Positions 1-8,524 of a stretch of 47,304 nucleotides of DNA are shown piece after piece. Numbering within the stretch: the stretch's first letter is position 1; every line of letters starts with the position of its first letter. The translations under genes and the position numbers were made by a program. Source of the DNA: SAR202 cluster bacterium (GTDB taxonomy: Bacteria; Chloroflexota; Dehalococcoidia; Lucifugimonadales; UBA3495); assembly GCA_016872385.1 (NCBI GenBank), contig VGZV01000019.1, positions 1-47,304 on the forward strand, read 5' to 3'. The notes under the pieces are model-generated. The model had not been told where the DNA came from and searched no databases. It saw only the letters and a list, made by a program, of their open reading frames with translations.

Positions 1-119
1 CAATTTTCAGGCAGAGCTCACTTTGCGGGAAGGGGGAAGAAAGAGCATTTCTGGGGACACACCATCCTTCCTGGGAAGGACGGCGGGGGTTGCGCGCTCT
101 GCACCCCCACAGTTTTCAA

Positions 120-259
120 CAGAGCCAGCCTGTGTCAAAAGTTACTTAACACGTCCAGGCTTACCCTTCGACATGCTCAGGGTGAGCGTCCTTCGGCTGA
201 AGGACCGCTCGTGGTGAGCCTGTAGAACCACGAGCACCTAGCCTTTTTAGACACCCTCT
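120..259. repeat. MITE-like repeat with AGAGGGTGTCTAAAAAG-type ends
   Basis: The right end (243-259, CTTTTTAGACACCCTCT) is the inverse of the left ends seen at 35577 and 37112. The left end is degenerate (about 120-142, AGAGCC...TGTGTCAAAAG). The interior holds the palindromic CCCTTCGACA-GCTCAGGGTGAGCG / CGCTCGTGGTGAGCCTG motif also found at 17597 and 36905. No transposase is present, so it is a non-autonomous element or a relic of one. Confidence 0.65.
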
Positions 260-379
260 TTGAGCGGCCTAACAGCAATTTGCCATGGCCGCTCTTTACC
301 GTTACGAAGGCGCCAACCGCCAGTACTTGCTACTGAAGAAGCGGCATTGAGTGCTTATCCTGTGCTCCCCCCGGTTTGC

Positions 380-408
380 TTGACAACCCCTGGGCAAGGT
401 GCTAACGT
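380..408 (+). promoter_or_regulatory. Possible sigma70-type promoter for the GT20 gene
   Basis: TTGACA at 380-385, a 17-base spacer and TAACGT at 403-408. The -35 is a perfect consensus match; the -10 is weak. It lies about 110 bases before the start codon at 519. Confidence 0.35.
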
Positions 409-518
409 CGTGGCAACTTCCAGCACTGCAGAATGCAAGCTAGCTGGATGACGCTTACACCAATCTGTGGCGCCAGGGCAATCTCTGGCGTCCCTTTTCT
501 GCCTGAGGCCGAGGAATA

Positions 519-2039
519 ATGGCAACGCCCGAACTGGAATTGGGGTCGGCTGAACTGGCCCAGTTGTGCCAAAGAGTCCTATCCCAGCGTTCCCTGATCG
601 TTGCCAGCAACCGCGGACCTGTGGAGCATCACCTGGGGGCGGACGGCCGTCTGGAACCCCGCCGTGGCAGCGGAGGCGTCGTTACCGCCCTCAGTTCCCT
701 GTGCCAAACCTCGGAACTCACCTGGGTGGCCAGCGCCATGGGTGAGGGCGACCGGGCGGCTTCAAAGAACGGCCACGGCCCCAAGATTAAGTCGCCGCTG
801 CCCGGCCACAAGATTAATCTTCAGTACGTTGTAACGCCGCGCCGCGTTTACCACAAGTACTACAATATCTTGTGCAACCCGCTGCTGTGGTTCCTTCAGC
901 ATTACATGTGGAACCCGCCCTACAACCCCAACGTGGATGCGCCCGTACATGACGCCTGGCACACAGGCTACATTCCAGTAAACCAAGCCTTTGCCAAAGC
1001 AGTGGTGGCAGAAGCTAAAAACAGCGGGCGTCCTCCCATAGTCATGGGACATGATTACCACCTGTACCTGATGCCCCAGTATGTGCGCCAGGAACTGCCT
1101 GGGGCCATCATCCAGCACTATGTGCACATCCCCTGGCCCACACCCCGGTACTGGCAAATGGTGCCCACCTACATGGCGCGGCAAATCTGTTCCGCCCTGT
1201 GCCACGCCAACGTGGTGGGATTTCAGACTACTGAAGACCAGCGCAGTTTCCTGGACACGGTGGAGGCCTTTCTCCCAGAAGCTCAGGTAGACCGCACCGC
1301 CGGCATAATCCGCTGGAAGCAAATGGAGGCCCGGATTAAGGCCTACCCCATGTCCATTAACGTGGGGGAGGTGAAGCGCATTGCCGCCTCCCCTCGGACC
1401 AGCGAGCATGAAGCCCGTTTGCGGCCCCTGTGCCGGGAGGCCACCCTAGTGCGCATTGACCGGGCCGAGCCTAACAAGAACATTGTCAGAGGGTTCAAGG
1501 CCTATGAACTGCTGCTGGCGCGGCACCAGGAACTGCAGGGCAAGGTCACTTTTTGGGCCTTTCTGGTGCCCTCGCGCACGCACATTCGCCAGTATCAGCG
1601 CTACATGCAAGAGGTGCAGCAAGCCATTGACCAGGTGAACCGCACCTTCGGCACGCCCGATTGGCAGCCCATCAATGCTTTTATGGAGAATAACTACACC
1701 CAGGCCGTGGCCGGGATGCGGCTATATGACGTGCTGTTGGTCAACACCCTGGTGGAAGGCATGAACCTGGTGGCCAAAGAAGGGCCGGTGGTAAACACTC
1801 GCAACGGGGTGCTACTGCTCTCGGAAAGCAGCGGGGCTTACCAGGAACTGGCCCAGGGCGCGGTGCCGCTGTGCCCCACGGACATCGAGGGCACCATGGA
1901 AGCAATGTACCAGGCCATAAAAATGGGCCAGGAAGAGCGCCAGCGCCGGGCCGCCCTTTTGCACGACACCATTTGCCGGGACGACCTTAACCAGTGGATG
2001 ACCCGGCAATTGCTGGACCTGTCTAGCCTGCTGCACTGA
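519..2039 (+). CDS. GT20 glycosyltransferase, trehalose-6-phosphate synthase-like
   Basis: A 506-residue cytosolic enzyme of the OtsA/GT20 family, expected to join a UDP- or ADP-sugar to a sugar phosphate to give trehalose-6-phosphate or a similar compatible solute. Visible motifs are SNRGP (residues 30-34), a glycine-rich GSGGVVTAL (50-58), GHDYHLYLMP (177-186), HIPWPTP (203-209) and EGMNLVAKE (412-420). The nucleotide-binding R-x-D...K segment is RIDRAEPNK (312-320), longer than the RLDYSK of E. coli OtsA, as in a divergent GT20 subgroup. The usual Asp of DGMNLVAKE is Glu. GAGGAATA precedes the ATG. No OtsB phosphatase is seen nearby. It heads a + strand run with the next two genes. The family is sure; the exact acceptor is not. 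Confidence 0.88.
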   Translation: MATPELELGSAELAQLCQRVLSQRSLIVASNRGPVEHHLGADGRLEPRRGSGGVVTALSSLCQTSELTWVASAMGEGDRAASKNGHGPKIKSPLPGHKINLQYVVTPRRVYHKYYNILCNPLLWFLQHYMWNPPYNPNVDAPVHDAWHTGYIPVNQAFAKAVVAEAKNSGRPPIVMGHDYHLYLMPQYVRQELPGAIIQHYVHIPWPTPRYWQMVPTYMARQICSALCHANVVGFQTTEDQRSFLDTVEAFLPEAQVDRTAGIIRWKQMEARIKAYPMSINVGEVKRIAASPRTSEHEARLRPLCREATLVRIDRAEPNKNIVRGFKAYELLLARHQELQGKVTFWAFLVPSRTHIRQYQRYMQEVQQAIDQVNRTFGTPDWQPINAFMENNYTQAVAGMRLYDVLLVNTLVEGMNLVAKEGPVVNTRNGVLLLSESSGAYQELAQGAVPLCPTDIEGTMEAMYQAIKMGQEERQRRAALLHDTICRDDLNQWMTRQLLDLSSLLH

Positions 2040-2113
2040 GACCACGGGGACATTCTCTCTTTTCCTGCCCCTTGCAACCTTACCTGACAACACCAAGGAG
2101 ACAACCCCGCAGA

Positions 2114-2686
2114 ATGGATGAAAATGTCCAGGGCCTGGGACCGGAGGAGCGGCAGGCTGATCTTCACCTTTGCATTTTCCCCCACCTGAAAGAGTTCGTG
2201 GTTTCTGACCTGCGCCCAGGCAAGGCTGGATTCGTGCTGCTCAACTCTGGGGAAGTCCTCCGCGGCGATTTCTACGACATGGTGGAGCAGGAGTTTGCCG
2301 ACGCCCTGCGCGAGAGGGCCGAACTGCCGTTCATCCACCTGATTAACCTGCCCCTGCGGGTGGAGGAAATGGTCCGCGGCGTGGCCATGAACTTCATCCT
2401 ACTGCGCCTGGGCATAAACCCAGAATCGGAGGACATACCCACGGTGGTGGTGTTTATCATCAGTGGCGGCGCATTGGCAACCCACTCCCAGCAGCTTGTG
2501 GAGGGTCTCCGGCAACTCCTGGGAGAAAAGCTGGCTCCCAACCAGCTGAAAGAGTGGGAAGCTACCATGGCCAGGCTGATGGAGGAGGAAAATGCCATGC
2601 TCAGGCGCACCAGCCAGCACGAACTGAGCGAAGCCGTGAGCGGGGAGACCCTGGACTATTTCACCCTGTGGGAAAGCCGTAACTGA
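2114..2686 (+). CDS. Hypothetical cytosolic protein
   Basis: A 190-residue soluble protein I do not recognise. The ATG at 2114 is chosen because AAGGAG lies at 2095-2100 and the protein begins MDENVQG; an upstream in-frame start at 2072 precedes that site and looks spurious. It has no signal peptide or membrane segment. The middle is mixed alpha/beta, with a hydrophobic stretch around TVVVFIISGGA, and the C-terminal third is acidic and helical (LKEWEATMARLMEEENAM). It lies 74 bases after the GT20 gene and 9 bases before the phosphoesterase gene, so co-transcription with both is likely. Function cannot be stated. Confidence 0.75.
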   Translation: MDENVQGLGPEERQADLHLCIFPHLKEFVVSDLRPGKAGFVLLNSGEVLRGDFYDMVEQEFADALRERAELPFIHLINLPLRVEEMVRGVAMNFILLRLGINPESEDIPTVVVFIISGGALATHSQQLVEGLRQLLGEKLAPNQLKEWEATMARLMEEENAMLRRTSQHELSEAVSGETLDYFTLWESRN

Positions 2687-2695
2687 CGAGATTCC

Positions 2696-3304
2696 ATGAA
2701 AATCGGCCTGATTTCTGACACCCATCTGGCAGGCAGCGGGCGGGGGCTACCCCAGCCAGCAGTGGATGCCCTGCGCGGCGTGGACTTGATTCTGCACGCC
2801 GGCGACCTGGAGTGTCTGGGCGTGCTGGACCACTTGGAAACCGTTGCCCCGGTGCTGGCAGTACGGGGGTACGAAGACCCCACAGAAGCCGGGCAAAGGC
2901 TGGCAAGCACCACGCGGGTGGTGGAAGTTGAACAAGTTGCCATCGGCATGGTGCACGATATACAATGGCCGCCGCCCCGCATTTTGACCAGTCCAGACGC
3001 CACGTTCCTGGAGTTTCCGCCTGGCAGCGCCCGCGACTTGCTGGCCAAGAAGTTCGGCCGCCCCGTGGATGTGGTGGTGTTTGGCGATACTCATCAGCCC
3101 CTGGTCTGCTGGTGTGATGGCGTATTATTGGTCAACCCTGGCAGCCCCAACTACCCCAACAAGCGGCCTAAAGGGTCCCTGGGGACCCTGGGCATTTTGG
3201 AAGTAGCGGTAAGGCTGGTAAGTGTACAGATTGTGGATTTGGCCGCCTTGGCACCCAGTGTCCCAGGAGACGCACCCAAGGGCATCAGGGTGCCACTACC
3301 CTAA
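2696..3304 (+). CDS. YfcE/MJ0936-type metallophosphoesterase with altered metal site
   Basis: A 202-residue calcineurin-like phosphoesterase of the small YfcE group, which act on cyclic or simple phosphodiesters with two metal ions. The fold is clear: ISDTH (residues 6-10), HAGDLE (34-39), MVHD (85-88) and LLVNPGSP (144-151). Two expected metal ligands differ. The RGNxD motif reads RGYED (57-61, Tyr for Asn) and GHTH reads GDTH (130-133, Asp for His). The site may therefore bind metals differently or be weakened. It starts 9 bases after the preceding hypothetical gene, suggesting translation as a unit. Confidence 0.85.
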   Translation: MKIGLISDTHLAGSGRGLPQPAVDALRGVDLILHAGDLECLGVLDHLETVAPVLAVRGYEDPTEAGQRLASTTRVVEVEQVAIGMVHDIQWPPPRILTSPDATFLEFPPGSARDLLAKKFGRPVDVVVFGDTHQPLVCWCDGVLLVNPGSPNYPNKRPKGSLGTLGILEVAVRLVSVQIVDLAALAPSVPGDAPKGIRVPLP

Positions 3305-3453
3305 CGTCCGGGGGCAACACTCTTGTTGGTATGGCCCTTACTGGAGTAAGTTAATTCTGATGACACACTCTCAGTCTAGGGCGAGAAACAAAGCGCCCAG
3401 GAATGGCACCTGGGGCCGGAGCGAGTAGCTTCACCAGGTGCAGAGGGGTAAAG

Positions 3454-3843
3454 GTGAGCAACATACTGATTGTCGAGGACCAAGAATCCCTGGGACTGCT
3501 CTATAAGCAGGTGCTGCGCCAATTCAACCACAATGTGATAGTGGCGCCAGATGGCCTGGCGGGAGTGGCGGCCGCTACCCAGGGCACGCCCGACCTGATT
3601 ATCCTGGACCTCATGTTGCCCGGCATGCCCGGCACCGAAGTAGCCGCCAAGCTCAAGGAACTAGGTATCCTGCCCGCAGCGCCCCTGATTGTCACCACCG
3701 CCGTGGGCAGCGACGATGCCCAGGCCATCGCCCGGTCTATGGGGGCGCAGGGTGTTTTGTCCAAGCCCTTCAACATCTCTTCCCTGATTAACATTGTGCG
3801 GGAAGCGCTGGCTGGTTCACAGCGCGAAGTTGCCGCCGCGTGA
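3454..3843 (+). CDS. Single-domain response regulator (receiver protein)
   Basis: A 129-residue CheY-like receiver with no output domain. A GTG start at 3454 is preferred: AGAGGGG lies upstream and the protein then begins VSNILIVED, the usual receiver beta-1. The acidic pair is E8/D9, the phosphoacceptor is D52 (IILDLMLPG), the conserved Thr is in IVTTA and the Lys is in LSKPF. It would take phosphate from a histidine kinase that is not in this window and pass the signal by protein contact. It has about 150 bases of its own upstream sequence, so it is probably transcribed separately from the genes before it. Confidence 0.88.
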   Translation: MSNILIVEDQESLGLLYKQVLRQFNHNVIVAPDGLAGVAAATQGTPDLIILDLMLPGMPGTEVAAKLKELGILPAAPLIVTTAVGSDDAQAIARSMGAQGVLSKPFNISSLINIVREALAGSQREVAAA

Positions 3844-3925
3844 CTTCTGGACAGAATCCGCATCAGCTGCCCTAACCCGCTCCACAAGGGGGCCAAGCCC
3901 CTCATCCACCTTGTTCCAAAAACCG

Positions 3926-3956
3926 CCTCGGCCCTCCCAATTAGAGAGGGCCGAGG
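3926..3956 (-). terminator. Intrinsic terminator of the pyrophosphatase gene
   Basis: An 11-bp perfect stem (CCTCGGCCCTC / GAGGGCCGAGG) with a 9-base loop. On the - strand it is followed by GCGGTTTTTGG, a short T run, so it should stop transcription of the gene ending at 3983. It lies between converging genes; the + side lacks a T run. Confidence 0.75.
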
Positions 3957-3982
3957 ATTCGCCACCAGCAAACTCCTTCCCG

Positions 3983-6181
3983 TTATACGAAGAGCGGCGC
4001 CATCACCAGGGTAATGGTAGCCAGCAGTTTCACCAGCACGTGCAGGGAAGGCCCCGCCGTATCTTTGAAGGGGTCGCCCACCGTATCACCTACCACCGCG
4101 GCGGCATGGGCCTCGGAACCTTTGCCCAGAACTTCCCCAGTCACCGGATGCTTCAACGCCCCGGCCTCAATGCTTTTCTTGGCGTTGTCCCAAGCGCCAC
4201 CCGCGTTGTTCAAAAAGGTAGCCAGGATAATGCCGCCGATGGTGCCTACCATGAGGAACCCCGCCACAGCTTCGGCGCCCTTGTCAAAGGCGAAGCGCAT
4301 CCCCAGGCCCACTACAATGGGCAGACATACAGCCAGCACTCCCGGCAGCACCATCTCCCGCAACCCCGCCCGGGCGGTAATGTCCACGCAGCGGGCGTAG
4401 TCCGGCTTTTCGGTCCCACTCATGATGCCCGGATGCTCCCGGAACTGGCGGCGCACCTCCTCAATGATGGCTGTGGCCGTGCGACCCACCGCCTTGATGG
4501 CCAGAGCGGAGAAGAGGAAAGCCAGCATCACTCCCAGCAAGCCGCCCACAAACACCTGGGGGTCTGCCAGGTTGATAACACCGGTGAAGGCCTCATTGAC
4601 GTGTTTTACTTCATCCAAGTAGGCGCTGAAGAGCAAGAAGGCCGCTAGGCCCGCGGAACCCATGGCATAGCCTTTGGTCAGCGCCTTGGTGGTGTTGCCC
4701 ACTGCATCCAGGCGGTCGGTGATGTGGCGGATCTGGCCGCCAGCCCCAGCCATCTCCACAATGCCTGAGGCGTTGTCGGTGATGGGGCCAAAGGTGTCCA
4801 TCGCCAGCACGTAAGCCGCAGTCATCAGCATCCCCATGGTGGCCACTGCCGTGCCGAAGAGGCCGCCGTTGGGAATGGGCGTGCCATCGGGAAGGGTGAC
4901 GTGGCTGCCCAGCCAGTAGGAAAGCAGCACGGCTATCCCAATGACTATGGCGGTGGAAGCAGTGGTCTCAAAGCCAACGGCCACACCTGAAACTATGTTA
5001 GTGGCCGGGCCAGTACGGGAGGCGTTGGCGATACCCCTTACTGGCCGGTACTTAACTTCGGTGTACCACTGGGTTATGTAAACGAAGGCCAGGCTGGTGA
5101 CGATTCCCACCAATCCCGCCAGGAACAGCCAAACCGGGTTGGCGGCCACATTACCCAGCATAAAGAAAGTGGCGATAGCCAGGCCGCCCACGGAAAGGCC
5201 CGACGAGACCAAGTAGCCCCGGTTAAGCGCCTTCATGGGGTCTTCGTCTTCTTTACCCCGCACTACCAGGATTCCACCCATGGTGGCGAAAATGCCGAAG
5301 GCCCGCACCACCAGCGGGAATAGAATCCAAACTTCTGGATTGGGGAGCTTGGCTTCCAGGGCCACCAGAAAGGCGGCCACTCCCAGAATCATGGCGCCGA
5401 TGTTTTCCGCCGCAGTGGACTCGAATAAGTCGGCGCCGCGGCCCGCGCAGTCGCCCACGTTGTCCCCCACCAGGTCGGCAATGACCGCGGCGTTGCGGGG
5501 GTCATCTTCGGGAATGCCCTGCTCCACCTTGCCCACCAGGTCGGCGCCCATGTCCGCGGCCTTGGTGTAGATGCCGCCGCCCAGCTGGGCGAATAACGCT
5601 ACAAAGCTGGCGCCGAATCCAAACCCAACGATGAGGAAGGGCACCACCGCCACATTAGCCGAGTTGCCGCCGCCGAAGGCGTAGAAAATGGCCGCCACGC
5701 CCAACAGGCTGAGGGCCACAATGAGAAACCCCGAAACAGCGCCGCCCCGCAATGACGCAGTGATGGCCGCTTTGAGGCCGCCCTTGGCCGCCGCCGCTGC
5801 GGTGCGCAAGTTGGCTTTGACCGAGATGTACATCCCCACAAAGCCAGCCAGGGCAGAGCAGAAGGCCCCAACCAGGAAGGCCACTGCAGTGCGCCAGCCC
5901 AGTCCAATCCGGTCAGCGCCGGTAATCGAGCCATCCCCATCAATGTCGGTGCGGCCCAGAATGCCCAGCAGTACGGCAATAATTACCGCGGCCACAATGG
6001 CCAGAAGACCGATGGTGCGGTACTGGCGCTTGAGGAAGGCCATGGCTCCCTCAAAAATACGGCCGGCGATGTCTTGCATCTCCGGCGTGCCCTTGTCACC
6101 TTTCAAGACGCTATGGGCAAGCCACGCGGCAAAAAGCACCGCCGCAATGCCCGAGACAGGTACCAGCCAAACCAACTCCAT
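3983..6181 (-). CDS. hppA: Membrane-bound K+-independent H+-translocating pyrophosphatase
   Basis: A 732-residue integral membrane pump that hydrolyses cytosolic pyrophosphate and moves ions outward. The start at 6181 (MELVWLVP) follows AAGGA; the longer open frame upstream has no membrane character. Substrate motifs include DMGADLVGKVE (210-220) and DDPRNAAVIADLVGDNVGDC (226-245). In GNTTKALTKG (495-504), Lys499 and Thr502 are the residue pair known for K+-independent, H+-pumping members, against Ala and Gly in K+-dependent ones. Residues 79-90 (DIDGDGSITGAD) form an EF-hand-like loop after the second membrane helix, an unusual addition. A TACAAT box at 6261-6266 (- strand) may be its -10 element. 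The hairpin at 3926-3956 ends the transcript. Confidence 0.96.
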   Translation of the reverse strand: MELVWLVPVSGIAAVLFAAWLAHSVLKGDKGTPEMQDIAGRIFEGAMAFLKRQYRTIGLLAIVAAVIIAVLLGILGRTDIDGDGSITGADRIGLGWRTAVAFLVGAFCSALAGFVGMYISVKANLRTAAAAAKGGLKAAITASLRGGAVSGFLIVALSLLGVAAIFYAFGGGNSANVAVVPFLIVGFGFGASFVALFAQLGGGIYTKAADMGADLVGKVEQGIPEDDPRNAAVIADLVGDNVGDCAGRGADLFESTAAENIGAMILGVAAFLVALEAKLPNPEVWILFPLVVRAFGIFATMGGILVVRGKEDEDPMKALNRGYLVSSGLSVGGLAIATFFMLGNVAANPVWLFLAGLVGIVTSLAFVYITQWYTEVKYRPVRGIANASRTGPATNIVSGVAVGFETTASTAIVIGIAVLLSYWLGSHVTLPDGTPIPNGGLFGTAVATMGMLMTAAYVLAMDTFGPITDNASGIVEMAGAGGQIRHITDRLDAVGNTTKALTKGYAMGSAGLAAFLLFSAYLDEVKHVNEAFTGVINLADPQVFVGGLLGVMLAFLFSALAIKAVGRTATAIIEEVRRQFREHPGIMSGTEKPDYARCVDITARAGLREMVLPGVLAVCLPIVVGLGMRFAFDKGAEAVAGFLMVGTIGGIILATFLNNAGGAWDNAKKSIEAGALKHPVTGEVLGKGSEAHAAAVVGDTVGDPFKDTAGPSLHVLVKLLATITLVMAPLFV

Positions 6182-6297
6182 AGTGCAATTCCTTACCTTA
6201 GACTGGGGTCGAGAGGCGCAGGCCCAAGCTTTTGCTTGACCGCCGCCATTGCAGTGGCCCATTGTAGCATCGGATGGGGTTTTAGGGAAGCGTGAAG

Positions 6298-7197
6298 CTA
6301 GGCCAGCTGGGCCAGAGCCTGCCGCGACAGCATCATCTTGACCGGGCTGATGGGCCGGAATGTGCGGGAAACCCGCACGTCTCCAGCCAGGCTGCACAAA
6401 GTATAGGCATCATAAGGGGCCAGGCCCTTTTCTTTCACCAGAAAGTCCACCATGTCCCGCACCGCCTGTTTCATGGCCAGGCCCAGTTCCTCCCCGTGGG
6501 AGAGCACCACAAAGTAGTCAGGTGTCACCACCCGCGGACTATTCAGCGCCATTCCCTTTTCCAAAGTGACCCGTATGTGGGCCTCAGAAGAGCATTCTGC
6601 GCCGGTGCCCGCCACTGCGCCGTCGCCCACCACCGCATGGCAGTCGCCCAGGGCCAGCATTCCACCTGGAACAAACACCGGCAGGTAAATGGCGCTGCCC
6701 GCCACCAGTTCCTTAAGGTCAATGTCCCCGCCGTAGGGGCCGCTGTCGGTGGCGGTTACCTGGGGATAGGTAGGCGTAGTAGCCACCATGCCCATGGAAG
6801 GGACCATAGGCAGCCGGAGACCGCCGGGCAGCACCACCCAGTCGCCGTCCAGGGCCATGACGGTGGGATAGCCTTCGGTGAACTCCGCTTCCAGGAATCC
6901 GCGGCCAGGCATCACCATGTGCACCGCCTCATCCTTGGGAGTGATGCGGATGAATTCCACCTTCAGGGCATCCCCCGGCTCGGCGTCGCGCACGCAGATA
7001 GGGCCGGTGGCTGGCCCCTTAAGGCATTTGGCCTCCAGCACCGCAGGGTCACGGACTCCTTCAAAGGCGTCCCAGGTCTCCACCAGCAGCTCTTCCCCAG
7101 AATCAATAGTGATGGCGGGAGCCGCCTTGGGGTCCAGTACGTAAATGTGGTGTTCCCGGCCAAGCCGTTTCACGATCAACCTCCGGTTGCCAGCCAT
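6298..7197 (-). CDS. Acetamidase/formamidase family protein
   Basis: A 299-residue soluble hydrolase of the FmdA/AmdA family, which releases ammonia from short amides such as formamide. The full family length is present, with the typical segments GRPH-like opening (GREHHIYVLDP), SGEELLVETWDAFEG, GPICVRDAEPGD, and the late GDCHAVVGDGAVAGTGAECSS region (about 200-220) containing the conserved acidic and Cys positions. The gene stands alone: 116 bases separate its stop from the pyrophosphatase start, and 79 bases of short repeat-like sequence (CAGTCAGTAATCAGCCATCAG) separate it from the upstream phosphoesterase. Actual substrate among small amides is unknown. Confidence 0.9.
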   Translation of the reverse strand: MAGNRRLIVKRLGREHHIYVLDPKAAPAITIDSGEELLVETWDAFEGVRDPAVLEAKCLKGPATGPICVRDAEPGDALKVEFIRITPKDEAVHMVMPGRGFLEAEFTEGYPTVMALDGDWVVLPGGLRLPMVPSMGMVATTPTYPQVTATDSGPYGGDIDLKELVAGSAIYLPVFVPGGMLALGDCHAVVGDGAVAGTGAECSSEAHIRVTLEKGMALNSPRVVTPDYFVVLSHGEELGLAMKQAVRDMVDFLVKEKGLAPYDAYTLCSLAGDVRVSRTFRPISPVKMMLSRQALAQLA

Positions 7198-7276
7198 CAG
7201 CAGTCAGTAATCAGCCATCAGCCCCCGCACCCCAAAGAGGCGTGGGTGGGATCTGAAAGCTAAAAGCTGACGGCTG

Positions 7277-8035
7277 TTAGCTAATTGCTATCTGCGTTTG
7301 GTGAGTATGTACGCCAGTGCCCGGGTCCAGTTCCACCACGGTGATTTCCCCGACACCGCCCGTGGGCAACGGCGAACCGGAATATACGGCCTTGACGCCG
7401 CCGCAGGAAACTTCTATGTGGCGGTCCCAGTGGCCCAGGGCCAGGTAGTCGCAGGGGGCCTGGGCCACCTCTTGGGGAAAGATGGGTGAAGAGCGCCGCT
7501 CCCGGTCGTCTTCAAAATGGAAATGGCCGTGGGCCAGGGCCACCAGCCAGTGGCCGTTGCTGCCCGCAGGCATTCCTTCCAGGGGATGAAACTCCGGCGT
7601 GTGGGCGGGCATGGCGCGGCCCCATAAGTCCAGGGTCAGGTCGGGCAGAGAGATGATTTCCCCCTGGTGCTGGCTGAAAATCCGCAGGTTGCGCGGCGCG
7701 CGATGAAAGGGCGTGCGGCGGTACAGGGATTCAGCATCGTACAGGTCGTGGTTGCCGGGAAGAATTATTGCGGGCAGGGCCAAGCGCGCCATCTGCGCCA
7801 CAAAAAACTCCAGCTCGGCCTCGGGAACCCGGGCGTGGTCAAACACGTCGCCCACAATAAGCACGGCGTCGGCGCCCAGGCGCGGGGCTGCATCCACCAG
7901 GGCAGCCAGGGCGGCGCGGGCCTGTTCCACGTGCCAGTCGCCGCCCAGGTGGGTATCAGAAGTGTGCAGCAGCCGCAGCTTTTTCCTTACATGTGAGGTG
8001 GAGTGGTGGTTCGAGGGGATTCCCATGTTAGTCAA
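7277..8035 (-). CDS. SbcD/Mre11-like metallophosphoesterase
   Basis: A 252-residue phosphoesterase resembling the nuclease subunit of DNA repair exonucleases. All five motif blocks are visible: TSDTHLGG (about 25-32), GDVFDH (61-66), PGNHDLYD (92-99), LAHGHFHF (about 169-176) and LGHWDRH (about 200-206; the usual GHxH second His is Asp). No SbcC ATPase gene lies beside it, and the capping domain typical of SbcD is short, so it may be a general phosphoesterase. Two Mets (residues 1 and 4) are possible starts. It precedes the acetamidase gene on the same strand without overlap. Confidence 0.85.
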   Translation of the reverse strand: MTNMGIPSNHHSTSHVRKKLRLLHTSDTHLGGDWHVEQARAALAALVDAAPRLGADAVLIVGDVFDHARVPEAELEFFVAQMARLALPAIILPGNHDLYDAESLYRRTPFHRAPRNLRIFSQHQGEIISLPDLTLDLWGRAMPAHTPEFHPLEGMPAGSNGHWLVALAHGHFHFEDDRERRSSPIFPQEVAQAPCDYLALGHWDRHIEVSCGGVKAVYSGSPLPTGGVGEITVVELDPGTGVHTHQTQIAIS

Positions 8036-8148
8036 ATAGCAATCCTGTGAGTGACTTTAGCCACTCCCAAACTTCTTGGGGGCCTGTTGCCCATAATCCA
8101 ATGACTATGCTCAGAGCCAGCACCACCAGAATGAACCAGAGGATATCA

Positions 8149-8269
8149 GGGTTGATTCATTCTCGGTGATGGTAGGGGCAGACCTATGTGTCTGCCCTCG
8201 GGTAAGGGCCATGCCGGGGGCACACACGTAGGTGTGCCCCTACCGCTATGGCGAGAATGAATCAGCCCT
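8149..8269. repeat. MITE-like element with 17-bp terminal inverted repeats
   Basis: The left end GGGTTGATTCATTCTCG (8149-8165) and right end CGAGAATGAATCAGCCC (8252-8268) are inverse copies with one mismatch. Inside are two smaller palindromes around AGGGGCAGACC...CTGCCC and GGGCACACACG...GTGCCCC. The right end lies within the 3' end of the small gene at 8246-8518, so insertion probably replaced its original C-terminus. A related, more degenerate copy is at 38404-38514. Confidence 0.75.
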
Positions 8270-8518
8270 GCAGAGAATATGTCTCAGTTTGACCGTTAGT
8301 CGTAAATATGCTCGGGGGCCAATTCTAAACGTTGAGGTATCAGTAAATGTTCTCTTGACTACTCGGCCGTCGGGAAAAAGTTCCTCAACCTCTACCCGCA
8401 CCGTGCGAATTTCTACGATCGGCCCGGTGTACTCGGCGCTGGTTCCGGCCCGGCCTATCCCTCCATCACCAATGCCGTTGTCTCCAGGGTTGCTCCCTAT
8501 CAGTAATCTGCCAGTCAA
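8246..8518 (-). CDS. Small hypothetical protein truncated into a repeat
   Basis: A 90-residue protein of unknown function starting at a TTG at 8518, 6 bases after the RHH gene stop. The core (EYTGPIVEIRTVRVEVEELF, then VVKRTFTDTSTF) looks like a small beta-rich domain. The last ten or so residues (ILCRADSFSP) are encoded by the terminal inverted repeat of the MITE at 8149-8269, so the present C-terminus is probably not the ancestral one. Close placement behind a ribbon-helix-helix gene suggests one transcript, perhaps a two-gene cassette, but no known toxin family is recognised. Confidence 0.55.
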   Translation of the reverse strand: MTGRLLIGSNPGDNGIGDGGIGRAGTSAEYTGPIVEIRTVRVEVEELFPDGRVVKRTFTDTSTFRIGPRAYLRLTVKLRHILCRADSFSP

Positions 8519-8524
8519 GCGGGG

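Larger units (their letters stand above)
1..518. other. Gap upstream of the GT20 gene
   Basis: No convincing gene is seen here. Short open frames lack ribosome binding sites and recognisable domains. The left part holds one copy of a dispersed MITE-like repeat (about 120-259). The right part holds a possible promoter at 380-408 and a small inverted repeat (CGCCAG/CTGGCG, about 471-488 to 494-506) shortly before the start codon at 519, which could be a weak leader hairpin. Confidence 0.5.

Noticed and set aside
762..1409. Long antisense frame opposite the GT20 gene
   Set aside because: It mirrors the high-GC codon pattern of the + strand gene and has no domain or ribosome binding site.
6182..6397. 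N-terminal extension of the pyrophosphatase
   Set aside because: The extra 72 codons overlap the neighbouring gene end, lack membrane character and precede the ribosome binding site of the start at 6181.
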